DNA of 64,000 nucleotides. Origin: Tragulus kanchil (taxonomy: Eukaryota; Chordata; Mammalia; Artiodactyla; Tragulidae). A model generated the notes under the pieces. That model was not told where the DNA came from. It did not search any database and worked only from the letters and a program-made list of their open reading frames with translations. A program made the position numbers and the translations under genes. The stretch covers positions 43,987,501-44,051,500 of the forward strand of contig JAIOJX010000002.1 of assembly GCA_022376925.1 (NCBI GenBank), in the 5' to 3' direction. Of the stretch, positions 45,408-56,769 are shown one piece after another. The stretch's first letter is position 1; each line of letters opens with the position of its first letter.

Positions 45408-46021
45408 TTCTCAGGTTGATATTGAAATAAGTCCTTGCTTATTTCAGTCTACGAGTTACTGCTCATAAGGTTTGATGGATCAAAAAATGCTACCTAGTCT
45501 AAAATATAACTGAAATTCAATTTTTGTTTTTTCTTTTTTCAAAAAAATCCTCTCTATGCTTTGAATTTCTTCTGTACTGCATGTAGACTGTACTACTCAT
45601 AGTGGTCCAAGCAGCACATTGGTGGTGCTTTGTTATTTAGCTCCTCATTCTTCTTTTATTTCCATGAAAACATGTCTCATCTTTTCTAGTGATCTATGTT
45701 TCAAGTAAACTTTGAGCTATTGCCTATTTCTTTTCCATCTTTTACAATAGCTAACAAAGTGCTTTACTTATGAGGTACTTAATAATGCCCTGTTGAACAG
45801 ATGAGAAAAGTACTCTAAGATCTTTTTCAGGGCTTGACTATTATCACTCAATTCATAATAATTTCTATTATTTTCAAAATAAAACCAAGATTATTCCTTT
45901 AAATCATTTGGCCATCGTCTTGCATATTTTCTTAAGTATCAGTTAACAGCACTATTTTTAATGTTAGATGAGCACATTAATTTAATTTTAAATGTATATA
46001 TTTATTTTTTAATTCAAGTAT
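45408..46021. other. Unassigned AT-rich sequence
   Basis: No element or gene recognised. Confidence 0.4.
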
Positions 46022-46366
46022 TCTTGCTTTGCCAAACTGGTTTGATTTCTGCACTCCCCAACAGCATCAAATACTTCCCCTCTTTCCCAAACAATTGTCC
46101 CAATGTGGGGATCTGACCTATGCTTCAGTTCCTCCACCTCTGAGGCACTGTCCAATCCTGCTCACTCTCCTCTTTTTCCCTTCCTCCCTTCAGCCTACTG
46201 AGTTTTTCTTGAATCTACGTATTCCTTTCCGGTGGGCAGAGACCCATGCCCCTTCTCATCTGCTGTTCTGTGTTACCTTTTGCAGCTGAAGGTATATTCC
46301 TGATGCATCTGTGAAGAAGAGATTTATCTCACTTCCACCTACTCCTCCACTATCTTGTCTTCAGGC
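46022..46366 (-). mobile_element. L1 5'UTR fragment, antisense
   Basis: GC-richer island; the right edge CACCTACTCCTCCACTATCT is the reverse complement of an L1 start ('AGATAGTGGAGGAGTAGGTG'), and CCTTTCCGGTGGGCAGAG near 46226 is leader-like. The plus-strand frame 46029-46289 lies antisense within it. Confidence 0.65.
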
Positions 46367-46619
46367 ACATTAATTTAGAATAACAAATAAGTAATATCAT
46401 TATGGTGTGGTTCTAGAGAATTCTTTTAGATAGTGCTAGATAGTATCATTTATAACATTTTTAGGCAGATATTAATAAGGGAATCAATCAGTTCTGGTTG
46501 TAGCAAAAAGCTAGGTTTTTTCCTATGGAATTAGCTGCAAGTATTTGGAGGTTCCCAGGTGGTACAGTATTTGTATCCAAGTATTTTTATTTAAATTAAT
46601 GTATTTGTAGCCAAGTATT
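46367..46619. other. Unassigned sequence
   Basis: No recognised feature. Confidence 0.35.
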
Positions 46620-46830
46620 AGGGCTTCCCAGATTGCACAGTGGTAAAGAATCTGTCTGCCAATTCAGGAGTTGCAACATGTTCAATCCCTGGATCAGGAA
46701 GATCCCTTGGAGCTAGAAATGGCAACCTACTCCATTATTCTTTCCTGTTAAATTCCATGGACAGAGGAGCCTGGTGGGCTACAGTCCATGCAGTTGCACA
46801 GACTCAAACATAACTAAGCAGATGAGCATA
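46620..46830 (+). mobile_element. Bov-tA-type SINE (complete)
   Basis: Full sense SINE: GGGCTTCCCAGATTGCACAG, GTTCAATCCCTGGATCAGGA, CAACCTACTCCATTATTC, GCCTGGTGGGCTACAGTCCA, GCACAGACTCAAACATAAC. A close variant of the repeat AGTATTTGTATCCAAGTATT / TGTATTTGTAGCCAAGTATT stands just before it. Confidence 0.9.
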
Positions 46831-47807
46831 TTTATAGGTTCAGAGCTTCAAAAATACTTTTCCACCCCAACAGTGACAAGAAGAGCCTTCTCCTCACACT
46901 GGTTGTAGGAACAATTAGGCATTTGTTTGTATAGAAAACTGACAAGTCATGAGGTTGGGGAATGTGGATCATGAAGCCCACTTTGATTTAAAAATAGGAA
47001 TTTGTGTACTCCAGTAATCATGTCATCTTCATTCCAATCTGAGTCAATTTTTCTTTTACTTATTTTGATCTAGTTATTACATAAAGGTATTCTGTAGCTT
47101 CTATTTCTATGCAAAGTCATTTCATTTTGAAGAGTCTTAAGTTATTCTAGAGAATTTTATACCTGGAATACATTTCCACACATGTATCCAGAGTCGCATG
47201 CATTTACAAATTGCTTGAATCTATCAAGCAGTGTTTTATCACATGTACACACATATATGGCCATCCTATCTCAACTGATAACAGATGTTGGAAGAGTTCT
47301 TTCCCATACTACCACATTCCTAGTGTCAAGGATTCCAGTTTCTGTTTAAAGATGCTTGGGTATGCTTTGGGCAGATAAAATGATAGATTTCAACAAATCT
47401 CAGAATCTGGATAAGTCTTGCTTCTGCCAGATGATCTTCACCTATCAATTGACAAACAGCTGTCAATGGATGAGCCTCATAAGCTTGAACTGTGAAAACT
47501 AATCTTGTGGCTCATCAACCCAGAGCACAGAGAACTCACTCTAATAGTAATGGATGGTCTGTTGTGGCTTTCCCTCCACTCAAGTCTTGACATAGTAGAT
47601 TGGTTAAAATGCACCATCTCTATGCTCTTTTTCAGAGCCACCACTGGCCCATTATGTACCTTTGAGAAAAGAGTAAGTACTCTTCCTCAAAACAATTTCC
47701 TTTCATCTGTTGGAGAATTGGCATAATATCCTGGTTTTTTTTGCAGCAAGATTTTTTCTTACTATCTTTAGACAATTGTCATATCTAATACACAAGTCAT
47801 TTTTCTA
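46831..47807. other. Unassigned sequence
   Basis: No named repeat. The frame 47505-47726 (duplicated at 48612-48833) shows no domain. Repeated at 47939-48904. Confidence 0.4.
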
Positions 47808-47938
47808 TCCCTGATGGAAGATCCCTTGGAGCTAGAAATGGCAACCTACTCCATTATTCTTTCCTGGACAGAGGAGCCTGGTGGGCTACAGTCCATGCAG
47901 TTGCACAGACTCAAACATAACTAAGCAGATGAGCATAT
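47808..47938 (+). mobile_element. Bov-tA-type SINE, 3' part (copy 2, damaged)
   Basis: The 3' two-thirds of the 46620 SINE, repeated with a 12-base loss at the fragment edge. Not an independent insertion. Confidence 0.85.
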
Positions 47939-48904
47939 TTATAGGTTCAGAGCTTCAAAAATACTTTTCCACCCCAACAGTGACAAGAAGAGCCTTCTCC
48001 TCACACTGGTTGTAGGAACAATTAGGCATTTGTTTGTATAGAAAACTGACAAGTCATGAGGTTGGGGAATGTGGATCATGAAGCCCACTTTGATTTAAAA
48101 ATAGGAATTTGTGTACTCCAGTAATCATGTCATCTTCATTCCAATCTGAGTCAATTTTTCTTTTACTTATTTTGATCTAGTTATTACATAAAGGTATTCT
48201 GTAGCTTCTATTTCTATGCAAAGTCATTTCATTTTGAAGAGTCTTAAGTTATTCTAGAGAATTTTATACCTGGAATACATTTCCACACATGTATCCAGAG
48301 TCGCATGCATTTACAAATTGCTTGAATCTATCAAGCAGTGTTTTATCACATGTACACACATATATGGCCATCCTATCTCAACTGATAACAGATGTTGGAA
48401 GAGTTCTTTCCCATACTACCACATTCCTAGTGTCAAGGATTCCAGTTTCTGTTTAAAGATGCTTGGGTATGCTTTGGGCAGATAAAATGATAGATTTCAA
48501 CAAATCTCAGAATCTGGATAAGTCTTGCTTCTGCCAGATGATCTTCACCTATCAATTGACAAACAGCTGTCAATGGATGAGCCTCATAAGCTTGAACTGT
48601 GAAAACTAATCTTGTGGCTCATCAACCCAGAGCACAGAGAACTCACTCTAATAGTAATGGATGGTCTGTTGTGGCTTTCCCTCCACTCAAGTCTTGACAT
48701 AGTAGATTGGTTAAAATGCACCATCTCTATGCTCTTTTTCAGAGCCACCACTGGCCCATTATGTACCTTTGAGAAAAGAGTAAGTACTCTTCCTCAAAAC
48801 AATTTCCTTTCATCTGTTGGAGAATTGGCATAATATCCTGGTTTTTTTTGCAGCAAGATTTTTTCTTACTATCTTTAGACAATTGTCATATCTAATACAC
48901 AAGT

Positions 48905-49335
48905 CTGCACTGTTTATCATGTGAATGGCACACTGTTAGATGTGCATTCTTGTACACTCCATCCCTGAACAACCATATGTGGAATGCCCTGTTGACCTTC
49001 ATCACCCAACCCATCATTTCATGCCTTATCAACTATCTCCAAAGTCATGCTCTATCCAATTACTTTGTCTTTGATGAACACCTCTTTGATGAACATCTCT
49101 GCTTTTTTCTTAATACAAATGGGAATTGTTCTAGTGTTTCTGCATGAAATCTGAGGCTGATTTTACTTGTATTACTGAATTACTTGTATTTCATCATGAA
49201 TTTGAAATATCCATCTATTTGTTAACAAGTCTTTTTTTAAAAAAATCAGAATTATAATCACTAAAAGAGTACAAATCTGTATAACTACTTTTGGGAACAA
49301 TTTGTTGATATCTATATCAAAAATTTAAGTGTATA
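48905..49335. other. Unassigned sequence
   Basis: No named element. A tiny direct repeat TTTGATGAACA(C/T)CTCT occurs twice (about 49070 and 49085). Confidence 0.4.
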
Positions 49336-49370
49336 CGTGTGTGTGGGTGTGTGTGTGTGTGTGTGTGTGT
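49336..49370. repeat. (GT)n microsatellite
   Basis: About 16 GT units with a GTGTGGGTGT interruption; a typical polymorphic microsatellite. Confidence 0.95.
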
Positions 49371-49587
49371 ATTAGCCCAGCAATTCTATGTATTGATATT
49401 TAATTTACAGATATACAAGCATACAAAGATGCATACATAAGGATATTTAATACAGGAAGATAGACCTAATAGAAGATTGGTTAAATAAATTGTGGTACAT
49501 ACCTATGACAAATTGTTAAGCAGGCCTTAAAGAGAAAAAATTATAGCAATATGTATAAACCAGAATAGATTTTTAAGATTCTCTCAC

Positions 49588-49800
49588 ACACTTATTCATC
49601 CATTTATTATTCCAAAAAATATTTATTGAGTGACTATTACACAATAGGTATTGTTCTAGGTATGGACACTGCACAGTAAATGAGATAAACATGACTCCTA
49701 TCCCATGGAGCTTATATACTAGGGAAAAAATAAATTAATAAATAAGATAATATTACATAGTGATAAGGACTAAAAGGAAATATAATGCAGAGCAAGGAAA
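49588..49800 (-). mobile_element. L2 fragment, antisense
   Basis: AATATTTATTGAGTGACTAT, GGTATTGTTCTAGGTATGGA and CATGGAGCTTATATACTAGG follow the antisense 3' end of L2 closely. Confidence 0.8.
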
Positions 49801-50790
49801 TAAAGAGAGGCAGTGATGGTTTGAATAGGGTCATCAAGTTGCCTTCTGTGAAATGTACACTGATTTAAACATCTACGTATAAGTATTTGCATTAAAGTGA
49901 AGCTAAATGACACCAAAGATTACAATTTTTGAAGCAATTGACAGTCTTACATGTACTGTCTTTGTTGACTTAATTTGAATCTTTAAATTTAAAATAAAAG
50001 CAGCTTTGACATTCACTATTCTCTTTTACATATTTTCCTTAACCTAAATCATAATGTGACCAGATAGCCATTTCTACTCTTTCTATGGAACTTCAGACTT
50101 CCTGGCACTGTCACATGCAAATTGATGTACTGATTCAGTGGTATGCTGTAGCTAATTTATACACTACCTCACAAGATCCAATTATAAAATTTTCAGGTAT
50201 GTTAAAAGCTAGTTGTTACACCACTGGAATCATGCAACTGGCCATGGTGGAAATATTCATACTATGTAAATTGACAAATTGTACAATTAGAACTTGTTTT
50301 CTCAATAGAGTCAGCTTACCAGCACACCACTGATTTGAGTAGTCTCTTCAGTTACGGAATAAGAAAGACAAAATTACTGCCTCTGAGAATTATTTGAAGA
50401 ATTTTAAGTTCCACCAAGAGTTCAGTTCTTTCCTCTAATTGCTCTGAAAAGAATTCAGGCCATTATTAACCATGATGGTAGTGGTACTTTCCACATAGCA
50501 AAAAAGGGGTTAAAAGATCTTGATGCAGTGTACAGTTCTGTTTTGGGGAGTTCATTTCTCTGTTTTCTCTTTATCTCTTTCTCCTCCCAACACTGCCATT
50601 TAGGGAATGTGTTGTCTTTTTTCATTTTGTCTCTCAGTCTCTTTTAGAACTAAGGTTGGACTTAATTTAAAAAAAAAGTAAAAATAGGCAAGATACTGAG
50701 TATGCCTCTAATCTAGTCCAAAGGATCACTCAAGCATCCATCTAGGTCATCAGAGCAGGAAAGCAGATACTGAGTCCCACTGAGCAGATT
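49801..50790. other. Unassigned sequence
   Basis: No named element. The frame 50085-50333 (duplicated at 51254-51502) lacks motifs. Confidence 0.4.
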
Positions 50791-52140
50791 ACCCTTATTA
50801 TGGAATGAATGTGTCTTCTAAAATTTGTATGTTGAAATCCTAAACCCCAGTGTATTAACCTCTCATGAGTAGGAGAAGCACAGTATAAAAGAGATACCAG
50901 AGAGCTTTCCAGTCCTCTTTTTGCTATGTGAGAGCACAGAGTGAAGATCATCATCTAAGAAACATTTTGGGAATGACAAAAAAGGCAGTATTGAATAGGG
51001 CATCAAGTTGCCTTCTGTGAAATGTACACTGATTTAAACATCTACGTATAAGTATTTGCATTAAAGTGAAGCTAAATGACACCAAAGATTACAATTTTTG
51101 AAGCAATTGACAGTCTTACATGTACTGTCTTTGTTGACTTAATTTGAATCTTTAAATTTAAAATAAAAGCAGCTTTGACATTCACTATTCTCTTTTACAT
51201 ATTTTCCTTAACCTAAATCATAATGTGACCAGATAGCCATTTCTACTCTTTCTATGGAACTTCAGACTTCCTGGCACTGTCACATGCAAATTGATGTACT
51301 GATTCAGTGGTATGCTGTAGCTAATTTATACACTACCTCACAAGATCCAATTATAAAATTTTCAGGTATGTTAAAAGCTAGTTGTTACACCACTGGAATC
51401 ATGCAACTGGCCATGGTGGAAATATTCATACTATGTAAATTGACAAATTGTACAATTAGAACTTGTTTTCTCAATAGAGTCAGCTTACCAGCACACCACT
51501 GATTTGAGTAGTCTCTTCAGTTACGGAATAAGAAAGACAAAATTACTGCCTCTGAGAATTATTTGAAGAATTTTAAGTTCCACCAAGAGTTCAGTTCTTT
51601 CCTCTAATTGCTCTGAAAAGAATTCAGGCCATTATTAACCATGATGGTAGTGGTACTTTCCACATAGCAAAAAAGGGGTTAAAAGATCTTGATGCAGTGT
51701 ACAGTTCTGTTTTGGGGAGTTCATTTTCTCTGTCTCTCTCTTTATCTCTTTCTCCTCCCAACACTGCCATTTAGGGAATGTGTTGTCTTTTTTCATTTTG
51801 TCTCTCAGTCTCTTTTAGAACTAAGGTTGGACTTAATTTAAAAAAAAAGTAAAAATAGGCAAGATACTGAGTATGCCTCTAATCTAGTCCAAAGGATCAC
51901 TCAAGCATCCATCTAGGTCATCAGAGCAGGAAAGCAGATACTGAGTCCCACTGAGCAGATTACCCTTATTATGGAATGAATGTGTCTTCTAAAATTTGTA
52001 TGTTGAAATCCTAAACCCCAGTGTATTAACCTCTCATGAGTAGGAGAAGCACAGTATAAAAGAGATACCAGAGAGCTTTCCAGTCCTCTTTTTGCTATGT
52101 GAGAGCACAGAGTGAAGATCATCATCTAAGAAACATTTTG
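49808..52140. repeat. Tandem duplication 17 (offset 1170-1169)
   Basis: Copy 1 is ~49808-50982 and copy 2 is ~50983-52140. Edge differences: GATGGTTTGAATAGGGTCATC against CAGTATTGAATAGGGCATC. One internal region differs (TTCATTTCTCTGTTTTCTC/TTCATTTTCTCTGTCTCTC near 50550/51720). Copy 1 ends ATTTTGGGAATGAC; copy 2 continues ATTTTGGGCTCTCAGC, as expected for an MLT1 LTR. Confidence 0.96.
50795..50970 (+). mobile_element. MLT1/MaLR LTR fragment (copy 1, truncated)
   Basis: TTGTATGTTGAAATCCTAAA at 50825, GTATAAAAGAGATACCAGAG near 50882 and GCTATGTGAGAGCACAGAG are typical of MLT1-type LTRs (old ERVL-MaLR). Ends at the duplication junction. Confidence 0.8.
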
Positions 52141-52275
52141 GGCTCTCAGCAGACATTGACTCTTCCCTTATCTTGATTTTGGACTTCCCAAATTCCAGAA
52201 TTGTGAGAAAAAAATGTTTGTTGTTTTAGCCATACAATCTATAGTATTCTAAATAGCAGCCCAAATGACTATTCT
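51964..52275 (+). mobile_element. MLT1/MaLR LTR (copy 2, complete)
   Basis: Repeats 50795-50970 and then shows the rest of the LTR: GATTTTGGACTTCCCAAATT near 52175, CCAGAATTGTGAGAAAA and TAGTATTCTAAATAGCAGCC at the 3' end. No internal viral genes; a solo LTR. Confidence 0.85.
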
Positions 52276-52335
52276 TCTGGTGCTATTTTCTGCACAGTAA
52301 CTAGCCAGATTCAGGGGTTTGGGACCTTGTCTATC

Positions 52336-52740
52336 AGTAATGGAACTGTGTTCTCCAAAAAGATACGTTTAAGTTCTGACCCCTAGCACCTGTGAATAAT
52401 ATGACTTTATTAAGGTGTTCACAGATGTAATCAAATTTAGATAAGGTGATAAACGATTCAGGTGGGATTGAAATCCAATGACTGATTTGTTTATTAGAGA
52501 AAGGAGATGGATATTAGAATAGAGAGACTGAGAAGATACAGGGAAGAAGGCCCCATAACAATACAGACTTAGAATAGAGTGAGGCAGCTTAAGACAAGGG
52601 TTGCCAGCAACCATCACAAACTAGGAAAAGATAAGAAAGGATTCTTTCATAGAGCCTTTAGAGGGCATACAGCCTGGGAACACCTTGATTTTTGACTTTG
52701 GGCATCCAAAACTATGATAGCATAAATTTATGTATTTTTT
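52336..52740 (+). mobile_element. Second MLT1/MaLR LTR, 5' part
   Basis: CTGTGTTCTCCAAAAAGATA near 52347, AGTTCTGACCCCTAGCACCT, GATGTAATCAAATTTAG and AACACCTTGATTTTTGACTT near 52679 match a MLT1-type LTR. Its 3' end reappears at 53545. Confidence 0.8.
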
Positions 52741-53131
52741 TTTTTTAGTGAATGTTACACATGTGCTTGTAGTCTCAGTAGTAGAAGAAATTATTTTTAA
52801 AATGGGATAAATTCTTTCACGGCTTGTTAACTGGGTCTGAAAATAATTTCCAAAGTGAAGCATCAATGGTGATATAAGTTGAAATAAACATTTGACCTCC
52901 CACAGTGTATACTTTGACCACCCACATAAACACAATACATGCTCACATATATTAAAAGAAAAAAAAATTATCACATATCAAAGAGGATGAAAGTCACCAA
53001 ATTTTTAAAATACATTTTACATGTACTTGTATCACTAGAAAATGTTTCAATATTACCTGGTACAAAAGAAACAAACAGCATACCAGATGAGCATCAGAAA
53101 ATTGTTCTGAAATTATTAACACTTTATTACC
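52741..53131. other. Unassigned insertion within MLT1 LTR
   Basis: Begins with a poly-T run (52735-52746) and holds AT-rich DNA. The poly-T start would suit an antisense retrotransposed piece, but I cannot identify it. Confidence 0.4.
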
Positions 53132-53417
53132 TTTTTATCTTTATTTATTTATTTTTGCCTCTTTTATTGGTCCTTCATTTGTTTATTTTTCATCCATCTT
53201 AATTCTTTGGCCTGTGTGGGCCTCCCATCACAGTGGCCTTTCTCGTTGCAGAGCACTGACTCTGAGCACATGTGCTCCAGAGCACTGGCTTATAATTGGA
53301 CACACTGGTCCAGCCACTCTGCAGCATATAGGATCTTCCCATGCCAGGGATCGAACCAGTGGCCCTTGAAGAGTCTGCAAGGCAGACTCTTTACCCACTG
53401 GACCACCAAGGAAGCCC
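53132..53417 (-). mobile_element. CHR-type SINE, antisense, in MLT1 region
   Basis: Reverse complement of the same subfamily as 43889: TTTTATTGGTCCTTCATTTG, TTTTTCATCCATCTTAATTC, CACACTGGTCCAGCCACTCT, ending TTTACCCACTGGACCACCAA. Flanked by AACACTTTATTACC (53118-53131) and AACACTTTGCTTCC (53418-53431), a 14-bp target-site duplication with two changes. Frames 53207-53452 and 53228-53422 lie inside it. Confidence 0.92.
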
Positions 53418-53544
53418 AACACTTTGCTTCCTTTATTAATAAAAGCTATTAAATCAGTGGCCAGAGAATGGTCAAAGGACTAGAGTAGGCTTTACAGTCT
53501 GATAAAAAGCTAAAATTATTTTCATGTAACATTTTTTTTTTTAA

Positions 53545-53592
53545 GCCACAAGATTTGCGATACTTTGTTATGGAAGCCTAGGTAACAAATAC
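53545..53592 (+). mobile_element. MLT1/MaLR LTR, 3' part
   Basis: AGCCACAAGATTTGCGATAC, TTTGTTATGGAAGCCTAGG and AACAAATAC complete the LTR begun at 52336. Confidence 0.75.
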
Positions 53593-54842
53593 AGTGACCA
53601 TCTCTGTCTTTTTTTCATGATGAAGCTGATAAATTTATATACATTATCTTGCTTATGCTGTATAAAACAGCATTGTGTTCTAGTGAAATGCTTATATGAT
53701 ACTATATTTTTATGAGTAAATTTATTTGGAAATCTTCATATAAGTAAATATTACTGTAGATACCCATATATTTTCAGGTGAACTACTTAATCATTTCTTA
53801 TGAAATGTCATTTTTTTGAATCAGTAAGAATTGAGATAGAATCAAACACAGATAGTATTAATTTGAAAAATAAACAGTGTGATCAAGCCTTAGTAATAAT
53901 CTATCAAAATAATGGAAACATACTGAAAAATATTTCTATAGAATGCAGAGGAACATAAGCAACAAACAACATCAATTTATACCAACCAACCTATGCCAGA
54001 AGAACATGATTGATTTCCTTCTACTTTCATTTAAAAAAAAAAAATTAGACCACAAAGGGAATCCTGTAGTAGACACTATATATTTGAGCAGTAGAAAAAA
54101 TAATTGATTAGATCACATGAAATCTTGCTTTAAAATTTAAGTAAAATTGGCTTGCAGAAAAACATATTCACCCAAACAGAAAGTGAATGAAAGGAATATA
54201 AATAAGGAATAATGATACACAACAGACTGAGTGTATAAAAGACATATCCAGTGGTTAGTCAAAAGAATCAGACTCAGATTGAGTCTCATTTACCATCAAC
54301 TGCAATAATATAAAAGAATGGATTGCATTCCATGTGGACATTAAAATAGTAGAGGATACTGATTAATGGAGTCTTTGAACCCTATGGAGACTAGTAATTC
54401 AATAGAACTACTAGAGCACAAAAATGTAAACTAAATGCAAAATTAACTTTGGTATGAAAGAAATGAAAGATGAACAATGGTAGGAGGGGTTAGAATATCC
54501 AGAGACTAAATAATGCTGAGTAAAACATAACACAATAGTGTTAAAGCCTAAGCAAAAGACTGATTTAGAGACTGGAGTTTGCTATATTGTTACAAAAGTT
54601 CACTCGAGTCCAAGACTTTGTGGATAAATGAAGTCAATTAAAATTAACATGCACTTTTTCCCTCACTGATTTGTGTCATAAGATTAAAAATCAATAAAGA
54701 CATTTATATTCTTTCTGGTAGAGATTCTTCAGCAGATTACAGAAGTAATTCCTACTCTCATTTATTTTAAAGTAAGAGATATACCTTCTGGTATGTAAGG
54801 GTACTGTATAAAATAGTAGAGTGTGTGTAATGAATGAAAAAC
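53593..54842. other. Unassigned AT-rich sequence
   Basis: No gene or named repeat; 53884-54842 is duplicated at 54991-55949. Confidence 0.4.
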
Positions 54843-56089
54843 AAATAAATATTTATTCATTCCAAAAATATTTACTGAGCCCTTAAAATAGTGCATGTCA
54901 TTTATCAGTGAACGAAAGTAAATTCTGCTCTCATAAAATTTACATTCTAATGGAAATAACAGAAAAACAACATCAAAGTGTTTATAAAACCAAGCCTTAG
55001 TAATAATCTATCAAAATAATGGAAACATACTGAAAAATATTTCTATAGAATGCAGAGGAACATAAGCAACAAACAACATCAATTTATACCAACCAACCTA
55101 TGCCAGAAGAACATGATTGATTTCCTTCTACTTTCATTTAAAAAAAAAAAATTAGACCACAAAGGGAATCCTGTAGTAGACACTATATATTTGAGCAGTA
55201 GAAAAAATAATTGATTAGATCACATGAAATCTTGCTTTAAAATTTAAGTAAAATTGGCTTGCAGAAAAACATATTCACCCAAACAGAAAGTGAATGAAAG
55301 GAATATAAATAAGGAATAATGATACACAACAGACTGAGTGTATAAAAGACATATCCAGTGGTTAGTCAAAAGAATCAGACTCAGATTGAGTCTCATTTAC
55401 CATCAACTGCAATAATATAAAAGAATGGATTGCATTCCATGTGGACATTAAAATAGTAGAGGATACTGATTAATGGAGTCTTTGAACCCTATGGAGACTA
55501 GTAATTCAATAGAACTACTAGAGCACAAAAATGTAAACTAAATGCAAAATTAACTTTGGTATGAAAGAAATGAAAGATGAACAATGGTAGGAGGGGTTAG
55601 AATATCCAGAGACTAAATAATGCTGAGTAAAACATAACACAATAGTGTTAAAGCCTAAGCAAAAGACTGATTTAGAGACTGGAGTTTGCTATATTGTTAC
55701 AAAAGTTCACTCGAGTCCAAGACTTTGTGGATAAATGAAGTCAATTAAAATTAACATGCACTTTTTCCCTCACTGATTTGTGTCATAAGATTAAAAATCA
55801 ATAAAGACATTTATATTCTTTCTGGTAGAGATTCTTCAGCAGATTACAGAAGTAATTCCTACTCTCATTTATTTTAAAGTAAGAGATATACCTTCTGGTA
55901 TGTAAGGGTACTGTATAAAATAGTAGAGTGTGTGTAATGAATGAAAAACAAATAAATATTTATTCATTCCAAAAATATTTACTGAGCCCTTATGTGACAG
56001 ACACTTCGTCTAGGTGCATGTCATTTATCAGTGAACGAAAGTAAATTCTGCTCTCATAAAATTTACATTCTAATGGAAATAACAGAAAA
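53884..56089. repeat. Tandem duplication 18 (offset 1107, then 1123)
   Basis: Copy 1 is 53884-54990 and copy 2 is 54991-~56089. Near 54884 copy 1 reads CCCTTAAAATAGTGCATG, while copy 2 has 16 more bases (CCCTTATGTGACAGACACTT...). The longer version fits the L2 consensus, so copy 1 has lost sequence near its edge. Confidence 0.96.
54843..54970 (-). mobile_element. L2 fragment, antisense (copy 1, damaged)
   Basis: AATATTTACTGAGCCCTTAA, CATTTATCAGTGAACGAAAG and AATTTACATTCTAATGG match antisense L2. 16 bases are missing relative to 55950-56090. Confidence 0.75.
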
Positions 56090-56145
56090 CAAACACAATG
56101 CAAAAAAAGTAAAGGAGAGTAAGATGGAGGGTCATGCGCAAGTAA
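55950..56145 (-). mobile_element. L2 fragment, antisense (copy 2)
   Basis: Intact version of 54843: ACTGAGCCCTTATGTGACAG, CGTCTAGGTGCATG, then into CAAACACAATGC. Interrupted by a candidate LTR; L2 seems to resume at 56770. Confidence 0.75.
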
Positions 56146-56764
56146 AGGCATGTTCGCTCACAGGAAAGATTAAGAAAAGATATCTGGGCTGAGCAGACAT
56201 GTCTCCTCACACTAATGATAAGCGCTGCCTGCAAGCCTCGCCTCTCTGAGACCAATACAGAGCACAAAGGTTCTTCCTCTTGCCTGCTTTTCAATGATAA
56301 TGTAACACTTTACAACTCGGAGCTCCCTTTGTAACTTAAGAATCGTAAGACTGTTTCCCCTCGAGAGCAAAGGTGTTGATGGGGGAGAAAGGGCTCTGGT
56401 GAGTACCTCTTATACATCTCCAGAGAAACAAAAAGCTTCTTTATGATTATTAATTAACTTGAGATTTCTAGTTGAAAAAAATACAAAAAGGGTAAAGGAA
56501 GATTGTGTGGGAGGCTCGCTCACAGAGATCAGTTGTGCCCGATGTGAGGTTGAAACTCTCCAGCTCTGGGGTAAGAACATCTGTTTGCATTTGATTGAGT
56601 TCTGATTATTTGTGCTTGCCTATATTTGAATCCTGACTAATGGAATCTTGATTCTGATTATTATATGTTTTATGATTAATAAAACTACTCTTGGTTTGAC
56701 AATACTCAAGACTACGATGCCTTATTGTCGAAGTCCGAGGCTCATGACTCTGAGGGGACTACAC
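56146..56764 (+). mobile_element. Candidate solo LTR splitting an L2
   Basis: About 0.6 kb between two halves of an L2. It has features of an LTR: GC-richer left part, TATAAT-poor middle, GATTAATAAAACTACTC at 56675-56691 as a possible polyadenylation signal, and a right end GAGGGGACTACA near 56764. I could not fix the left edge or find a target-site repeat, and do not recognise the family. No viral genes are present. Another kind of insertion is possible. Confidence 0.4.
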
Positions 56765-56769
56765 TGTGA

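Larger units (their letters stand above)
43464..45733. repeat. Tandem duplication 15 (offset 1137)
   Basis: Copy 1 is 43464-44600 and copy 2 is 44601-~45733. One 2-base difference near the end (CATGAAAATGTCTC/CATGAAAACATGTCTC). Copy 1 goes from CTTTTCTTTT straight into CAGTGTGGCA; copy 2 reads CTTTTCCATC. Its first ~266 bases are also in duplication 14. Confidence 0.97.
46688..48904. repeat. Tandem duplication 16 (offset 1119 falling to 1107)
   Basis: Copy 1 is ~46688-47807 and copy 2 is ~47808-48904. Close to its left edge copy 2 lacks 12 bases of the SINE (TTTCCTGTTAAATTCCATGG against TTTCCTGGACAG) and starts with CCCTGATGGAAG where copy 1 has CCCTGGATCAGGAAG. The rest is identical. Confidence 0.96.

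Noticed and set aside
46029..46289. 86-codon frame in a GC-richer island as a possible exon
   Set aside because: The island is an antisense L1 5' end.
53132..53452. Plus- and minus-strand frames that look like short conserved proteins (also 43859, 60213, 60332)
   Set aside because: All are translations of the same CHR-type SINE; their similarity to each other reflects the repeat.
50795..53592. A provirus between the MLT1 LTR fragments
   Set aside because: Both are separate old solo LTRs in the same orientation with no internal gag/pol-like sequence, and one fragment is duplicated by the assembly.
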